Shown piece by piece: positions 59,804 to 64,000 of a stretch of DNA of 64,000 nucleotides (positions are counted from its first letter, which is position 1; each line of letters opens with the position of its first letter). Source of the stretch: Paenibacillus sp. MMS20-IR301 (GTDB lineage Bacteria; Bacillota; Bacilli; Paenibacillales; Paenibacillaceae); assembly GCF_032302195.1 (NCBI RefSeq), contig NZ_CP135275.1:992001-1056000 (forward strand). The letters are read 5' to 3'. Made by a program: the position numbers and the translations under genes. The notes under the pieces were generated by a model. The model was not told where the DNA came from and did not search any database. It saw nothing but the letters and a program-made list of their open reading frames with translations.

Positions 59804-60610
59804 ATGAACAACGTTAACGAACCAATTCTGATGTTGTCAAAGGAAGATTTGAAGAAGCAGTTGGCGGCCGGCGGATTAAAGGCAGGGCAGAATGTGCTTG
59901 TGCATGTTTCACTCCGCAGCCTGGGTTATGTTATCGGCGGGGCTGAGACATTGATCCGTGCGCTTCTGGAGCTTGTAGGTGTAACTGGTACCCTGATGAT
60001 GCCTTCACAGACATGGAAGAATCTCGATCCGCTGACAGGGGTGCACTGGGAGGTGCCTGCGGAAGGCTGGCCGCTGATCCGTGCAGAGTGGCCTGCTTAC
60101 GATAAGGAGATTACTCCGGCAGTCGGGATGGGTGTCGTGGCCGAAATGCTCCGTAAATGGCCGGGTGCCGCAAGATCAGACCATCCCGCCCGCTCCTTTG
60201 CTGCAATAGGCAGACATGCGGAGTTTCTGACGGATAATCATGATCTCAGCAATATCTTTGGCTCGGGCTCACCGCTGGACAGACTGTATCAGCTGAATGG
60301 TCATATCCTGCTGATCGGAGTAGGCCATGACAAGAATACTTCCCTGCACTTAGCTGAAACCCGGGCGGATTTCCCCGGGAAGCATATGGTTGAGGAGAGC
60401 AGTGCGGTTCTTGTTAATGGTGTCCGTGAGTGGGTGACCTATCCGACGTTGGCTGTGGATGACAGTGATTTCATCGTGCTGGGGCAGGCATATGAGCAGG
60501 CAGTAAAGCTTCAGCCAGTACAGGTTGGACATGCACAGGTAAGGTTCATGGAGCAGAGGTCCTTGGTAGACTGGGCAACATTGTGGATGCAGGAGAACAG
60601 GAAGGGCTGA
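59804..60610 (+). CDS. AAC(3) family N-acetyltransferase
   Basis: A 268-aa protein of the aminoglycoside 3-N-acetyltransferase fold (Antibiotic_NAT). The start at ATG 59804 follows GGGAGTAGAGAGG. Family features are VLVHVSLRSLGYVIGGAETLI, GTLMMPSQTW, MGVVAEMLRKWPGAARSDHPARSFAAIG (in pieces) and ILLIGVGHDKNTSLHLAE. The catalytic histidine and glutamate are likely in DHP and LAE. Many chromosomal members do not confer resistance, so the physiological substrate is open. Confidence 0.92.
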   Translation: MNNVNEPILMLSKEDLKKQLAAGGLKAGQNVLVHVSLRSLGYVIGGAETLIRALLELVGVTGTLMMPSQTWKNLDPLTGVHWEVPAEGWPLIRAEWPAYDKEITPAVGMGVVAEMLRKWPGAARSDHPARSFAAIGRHAEFLTDNHDLSNIFGSGSPLDRLYQLNGHILLIGVGHDKNTSLHLAETRADFPGKHMVEESSAVLVNGVREWVTYPTLAVDDSDFIVLGQAYEQAVKLQPVQVGHAQVRFMEQRSLVDWATLWMQENRKG

Positions 60611-60671
60611 GGGAAACAGAAACAGCGTTGCGGAAAGGAGCATGAACACCGCCGCGCGGACTCTTCGGGTA

Positions 60672-60804
60672 CTACGGACACCACGGCCCTTATGAGCTCA
60701 TTATCGGGCCATTTGGCGGGTTTGCGAACACCACAGCCCTTATTTTCCACTTTTGGAGTGATGTATCCACTTTTCTGGCGAAATAACGGCGCTGGTGTCC
60801 GTAG
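60672..60804. repeat. Large imperfect inverted repeat, probably a dispersed element
   Basis: Arms 60672-60693 (CTACGGACACCACGGCCCTTAT) are 22 nt in length and pair with 60783-60804 with three mismatches. Inside, a second copy of ACACCACAGCCCTTAT occurs at 60728-60743 in direct orientation. The 60611-60952 interval has no ribosome site or convincing gene. The design suggests a non-autonomous repeat or a large RNA hairpin. Confidence 0.6.
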
Positions 60805-60952
60805 AGGCCGTCACAAAGGTGCTTTCTGCAGGTTTAACGTCTCTCCTGTCCGTAACGCTAAACTATGTACTTGAACACCGTTGCGGGACTGGCTGCTTTA
60901 TTGACGGAGAGCCAGAGGGAACCCATGCCCTTGATTCCTCTTGCCTTATCCC

Positions 60953-61003
60953 AAAAACAGCCCGCAATCTGCTTATAAATAAAGCAGACCGCGGGCTGTT
61001 TCT
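60953..61003 (-). terminator. Terminator of the proBAC operon
   Basis: On the minus strand: 11-bp stem AAACAGCCCGC/GCGGGCTGTTT, a 2x2 internal loop and a 7-bp inner stem, followed by TTTTT (A run at 60953-60957 on +). It lies 55 bp after the proC stop. Confidence 0.85.
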
Positions 61004-61057
61004 ACAGGAATCTCATAAGTACAGGACAACAATAGTACACGGACCATTATCAAAGAA

Positions 61058-61924
61058 TTATTGCAATTCTTTCTCCAGCGCCGCACCCATTTCGCGGGAA
61101 CGCTCGGCGCAGCGGCTGACGGCAGAGATGACGGTTTCGAAAAAGTCACCGCGTTCCAGCACTTCAATCGCCGCCTGGGTTGAGCCATTCGGTGAGGTAA
61201 CCTTTTTGCGGAGGGCGGCGGGTTCTTCACCGGTCTGCTGCACCATCCGGGCTGCTCCCAGCACAGTCTGGACGGTCAGCTCGCGGCTCTGTTCAAGCGG
61301 CAGTCCGCCGCGGATCCCGGCCGCAATCATCGCTTCCATCATGTAGTAAATATAAGCCGGTCCGCTTCCGGAGATACCGGTCAAGGTTTCCATCCGTTCT
61401 TCGTCGATTACGGCGGTTAAACCGACAGCCTCGAAGATATTAAGCGCAGTGCGGCGGCTCTGCTCGTCCACTTCTTTGGAGAAGGCGATGCCGGTGGCAC
61501 CAAGACCGATGGAGCTTGAGGTGTTGGGCATCGAACGGACAATAGGCTGAGGAGTGCCCAGGAGACCCTGCATAGTGCGGATCGTCAGCCCGGCAATCAC
61601 AGAGATTACCAGCTGATCCGGTGTAAGTATTGGACCGAGTGCCCGCAATGCTTCAGCAGCATCTTTCGGTTTCATCGCGAGTACGATGACTGGTGCTGTA
61701 CGCAGAGCTTCTGTTTTTTGCTCCGGGTCATTATAGCCGAGCACGCCGTAACGGCTGCGCAGCTCAGCCAGCCGTTCACTGCTGCTGCGGTTCAGCATGA
61801 TGATTTTGCCGGATTCAACTACATTCCTTGCGATCAATCCGCGCACAATTGCCTCAGCCATTGAGCCTGCGCCATAAAAAACAATATTATCATTGATAAG
61901 CGGTATGGATGGTTGCTGACACAT
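61058..61924 (-). CDS. proC: Pyrroline-5-carboxylate reductase
   Basis: Last step of proline synthesis, 288 aa. The Rossmann start NIVFYGAGSMAEAIVRGL, the segment LAMKPKDA, RSMPNTSSSIG and the signature GISGSGPAYIYYMMEAM(I) followed by TSPNGSTQAAIEVLE are all present. It is the third gene of a minus-strand proB-proA-proC cluster. A 41-bp gap separates it from proA. Confidence 0.96.
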   Translation of the reverse strand: MCQQPSIPLINDNIVFYGAGSMAEAIVRGLIARNVVESGKIIMLNRSSSERLAELRSRYGVLGYNDPEQKTEALRTAPVIVLAMKPKDAAEALRALGPILTPDQLVISVIAGLTIRTMQGLLGTPQPIVRSMPNTSSSIGLGATGIAFSKEVDEQSRRTALNIFEAVGLTAVIDEERMETLTGISGSGPAYIYYMMEAMIAAGIRGGLPLEQSRELTVQTVLGAARMVQQTGEEPAALRKKVTSPNGSTQAAIEVLERGDFFETVISAVSRCAERSREMGAALEKELQ

Positions 61925-61965
61925 GGCTGGTAGTCCCCCTAAATGGTTTATATAATATATGATTC

Positions 61966-63213
61966 TTATCCCCTAATCTGGCCTGAACCATGGATAATAT
62001 ACTTGCATGAAGTCAGGGCAGGCAGTCCCATAGGACCACGGGCATGAAGCTTCTGGGTACTGATGCCGATCTCCGCGCCGAAGCCGAATTCAAAGCCGTC
62101 AGTAAACCGGGTGGAGGCGTTATGATACACGGCAGCTGCATCGACCTCCTGAAGGAAGCGGGCAGCCTGGCTGCTGTCCTCAGTCACAATACACTCAGAG
62201 TGCTTGGTGCTGAACTCGGCGATATGCGCCAGCGCTGCGTCCAGAGTGTCAACGATTTTCACATTGAGAATGTAGTCGTTGTACTCTGTAGCGAAGTCCT
62301 CAGCCGTCACCGGTAAAGCCCACGGTACAAGGGCCAGCGTGTCCGGACAGCCGCGCAGTTCCACACGGGCTTCACGGAAAGCCACGGCCAGCGCCGGCAG
62401 ATGAAGGACGGCATAATCCCGGTGAATCAGCAGGGTCTCCATGGAATTGCACACCGAAGGCCGCTGTGCTTTCGCATTCAGGCTGATGCGCTGCGCCATG
62501 CCTGGCTCAGCACTTGCATCGAGATAAGTATGGCATATGCCTGCACCGGTTTCAATTACCGGCACCGTGGCGTTCATCACTACATTCTGAATCAGTGAGC
62601 TGCCTCCGCGCGGGATAATAACATCCAGCAGGCCGTTCAGCTTCAGCATCTCATCAACGGAAGAACGGTTAGGATCTTCGATCAGCTGCAGCGCATCCGG
62701 CGGAACTGAAGTGCCGGCCAGAGCGCGGTGCAGCACCTGAGTGATTGCCCGGTTGGAGGAGAGGGCGGAGGAGCCGCCGCGGAGCACGACAGCATTGCCT
62801 GTTTTGAGACAGAGTCCGGCAGCATCGACAGTGACATTAGGGCGGGCTTCATAGATGATGCCGATCACGCCAAGCGGCACGCGGACTTTCTCAATATGCA
62901 GGCCATTCGGCCGGTCAATGGTTTCAAGCATATCACCAACCGGGTCCGGCAAAACGGCGATCTGCTGCAGCCCCTCAGCAATCCCGTCAATCCGCCGGAC
63001 ATCAAGCGCCAGCCGGTCCAGCATGGACTCCGGCGTTCCGTTCATGCGGCCGCGCTCCAGATCTTCAGCATTCGCTGCAATAATATAGTCCGCTTCTGCG
63101 CGCAGTGCTGCGGCCATGACCAGCAGGGCTTCATTCTTCTGTCCGGTAGTCAGGCCGGCGATCACACCTGTGGTCGCTTTGGCCAGCGTTACTTTGGTTA
63201 CTACTTCACTCAT
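61966..63213 (-). CDS. proA: Glutamate-5-semialdehyde dehydrogenase (gamma-glutamyl phosphate reductase)
   Basis: Reduces glutamyl-5-phosphate in proline synthesis. On the minus strand the ATG at 63213 follows TAGGAGGAAT, giving MSEVVTKVTLAKAT and 415 aa. Signatures: VPLGVIGIIYEARPNVT, GNAVVLRGGSSA, IPRGGSSLI, the catalytic cysteine in ETGAGICHTY or KAQRPSVCNSMETLL, and the C-terminal HARGPMGLPALTS. A frame extension of 14 codons upstream crosses the ribosome site and is not coding. Confidence 0.96.
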   Translation of the reverse strand: MSEVVTKVTLAKATTGVIAGLTTGQKNEALLVMAAALRAEADYIIAANAEDLERGRMNGTPESMLDRLALDVRRIDGIAEGLQQIAVLPDPVGDMLETIDRPNGLHIEKVRVPLGVIGIIYEARPNVTVDAAGLCLKTGNAVVLRGGSSALSSNRAITQVLHRALAGTSVPPDALQLIEDPNRSSVDEMLKLNGLLDVIIPRGGSSLIQNVVMNATVPVIETGAGICHTYLDASAEPGMAQRISLNAKAQRPSVCNSMETLLIHRDYAVLHLPALAVAFREARVELRGCPDTLALVPWALPVTAEDFATEYNDYILNVKIVDTLDAALAHIAEFSTKHSECIVTEDSSQAARFLQEVDAAAVYHNASTRFTDGFEFGFGAEIGISTQKLHARGPMGLPALTSCKYIIHGSGQIRG

Positions 63214-63270
63214 GTAGATTCCTCCTATAAAGTATTGGGAACGGGTAGCATACACTTAAGTCCTCTATTA

Positions 63271-64000
63271 CTAGCGCAGTGTAATCCATTCATCGCGGTG
63301 GATAACCTCAAGCCGGTGAACCTCGCCCAGCTTAGGAACGATTTCGCGGCTGGGCAGTCCTTGAATGCTCCGCAGCTGGGTATCATCATAATTGACGATG
63401 CCCCGGCCAAGCAGCGCCGCATCGGGACCCAGCACCTCTACGACATCGCCGGAATGGAAGCTGCCTTCAATCCGTTTGACTCCGACCGGCAGCAGACTGT
63501 GCCCGCCATGCAGCAGGGCCGTCACCGCTCCTTCATCCACATAAAGGGATCCGAGCGGGGTGGACATGAAGCCCAGCCATTGCTTCTTGACCGGAAGTGA
63601 GGAGAGGGAGGTGTCGAAATAAGTGCCTCTGCCGGTACCTGCTGCAGCAAGCGACAAATCGCCGGGTTCAGTGGCTCTGCCAATGAATACGGGAACACCG
63701 CCCCGGGTGGCGATTTTGGCGGCATCGATCTTGGAACGCATGCCGCCGGTGCCTACGCTTGTGCCTGCACCGCCGGCAATGGCATAAATCTCCGGTGTGA
63801 TTTCTTCAATATGCTGATACCGGACTGCATCCGGATGCTTGCGCGGGTCACCGCTGTATACGCCGTCCATATCGGTCAGAACGAGCAGGCGCGTCGCCTT
63901 CAGCAGATTGGCGACAAGCGCAGAGAGAGTATCATTATCGCCGAACTTCAGCTCGTCTACCGAAACGGTATCATTCTCGTTAAATACAGGAACCGCACCC
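63271..64000 (-). CDS. proB: Glutamate 5-kinase, N-terminally truncated by the window
   Basis: Phosphorylates glutamate in proline synthesis. The minus-strand frame is open to the window edge, so the N-terminal part of the kinase domain lies beyond base 64000. Visible are NENDTVSVDELKFGDND and TDMDGVYSGDPRKHPDA of the amino acid kinase domain, GGAGTSVGTGGMRSKIDAA, and a full C-terminal PUA domain (ISTPLGSLYVDEG-like segment to DEWITLR). The ATG at 63870 is internal. The cluster promoter is outside the window. Confidence 0.95.
   Translation of the reverse strand, partial: GAVPVFNENDTVSVDELKFGDNDTLSALVANLLKATRLLVLTDMDGVYSGDPRKHPDAVRYQHIEEITPEIYAIAGGAGTSVGTGGMRSKIDAAKIATRGGVPVFIGRATEPGDLSLAAAGTGRGTYFDTSLSSLPVKKQWLGFMSTPLGSLYVDEGAVTALLHGGHSLLPVGVKRIEGSFHSGDVVEVLGPDAALLGRGIVNYDDTQLRSIQGLPSREIVPKLGEVHRLEVIHRDEWITLR

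Noticed and set aside
1..64000. CRISPR arrays, tRNA or rRNA genes, IS elements, prophage
   Set aside because: No array of regularly spaced direct repeats, no clover-leaf or rRNA signature and no transposase or integrase reading frame was seen on either strand.

Overview
The window is a contiguous chromosomal segment of a spore-forming, low-virulence-type Bacillota, most probably a Paenibacillus. This rests on gene content and order: sporulation genes (spoIVA, spoVIF, yphE/yphF-like, ypjB), the TRAP protein gene mtrB with a (G/T)AG-repeat trp leader, bacillithiol genes (bshA, bshB1), a Bacillus-type menaquinol:cytochrome c reductase (qcrABC), and gene order that follows the B. subtilis engA-to-dnaD region with Paenibacillus-like substitutions. 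Nearly all genes lie on the + strand; only a YitT-family gene, the proBAC cluster and one predicted small RNA lie on the - strand. I see no phage, IS element, CRISPR array, tRNA or rRNA.

Layout. (1) 1-7462: der (5' truncated), plsY, gpsA, spoVIF, a DUF2768 gene, a ferredoxin, a YphF-like lipoprotein, spoIVA, hbs, mtrB. (2) 7570-14839: an unknown membrane-anchored protein, then a tight menaquinone/isoprenoid cluster (hepS, menG, a UbiA-type prenyltransferase, a UbiX-type gene, mqnA, hepT), ndk, cheR and a 58-codon gene. (3) 15012-26530: an aromatic supraoperon aroC-aroB-aroH-[TRAP leader/attenuator]-trpEDCFBA-hisC-tyrA. The sensor protein MtrB lies 10 kb upstream of its presumed RNA target. 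(4) 26531-27502: a long non-coding interval with short repeats and a minus-strand transcription unit of about 90 nt with a perfect sigma-A promoter and terminator. (5) 27503-34410: an ECF sigma/anti-sigma pair, a histidine phosphatase, a conserved unknown, a gamma-carbonic-anhydrase-like protein, IDEAL and DUF2487 proteins, then qcrABC. (6) 34516-49783: ypjA, ypjB, a YitT-family gene on -, a MazG-type gene, a TPR gene, dapB, mgsA, bshB1, bshA, cca, birA, a structured leader, panBCD, a TPR gene and dinG. (7) 49784-60610: rex, an amidohydrolase, ypmB-like, a 59-aa membrane peptide, a membrane protein paired with a short FtsH-type protease, a 3-hydroxyacyl-CoA dehydrogenase, ackA, asnS, dnaD and an AAC(3)-family acetyltransferase. 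(8) 60611-64000: a repeat-rich gap, then proC, proA and proB (truncated) on -.

The most interesting non-protein features are the minus-strand small RNA candidate at 27027-27118, the TRAP array with eleven triplets in exact 5-nt register, a leader element present three times in front of qcrC (two tandem copies) and rex, and a two-domain terminator-linked leader before panB that fits the position and bulged-A architecture of the pan RNA motif. Among proteins, the stand-out is the two-gene membrane module at 53306-55343. Most of the rest is ordinary, well-conserved housekeeping sequence. All start-site choices below use visible ribosome binding sites; no database search or folding program was run.
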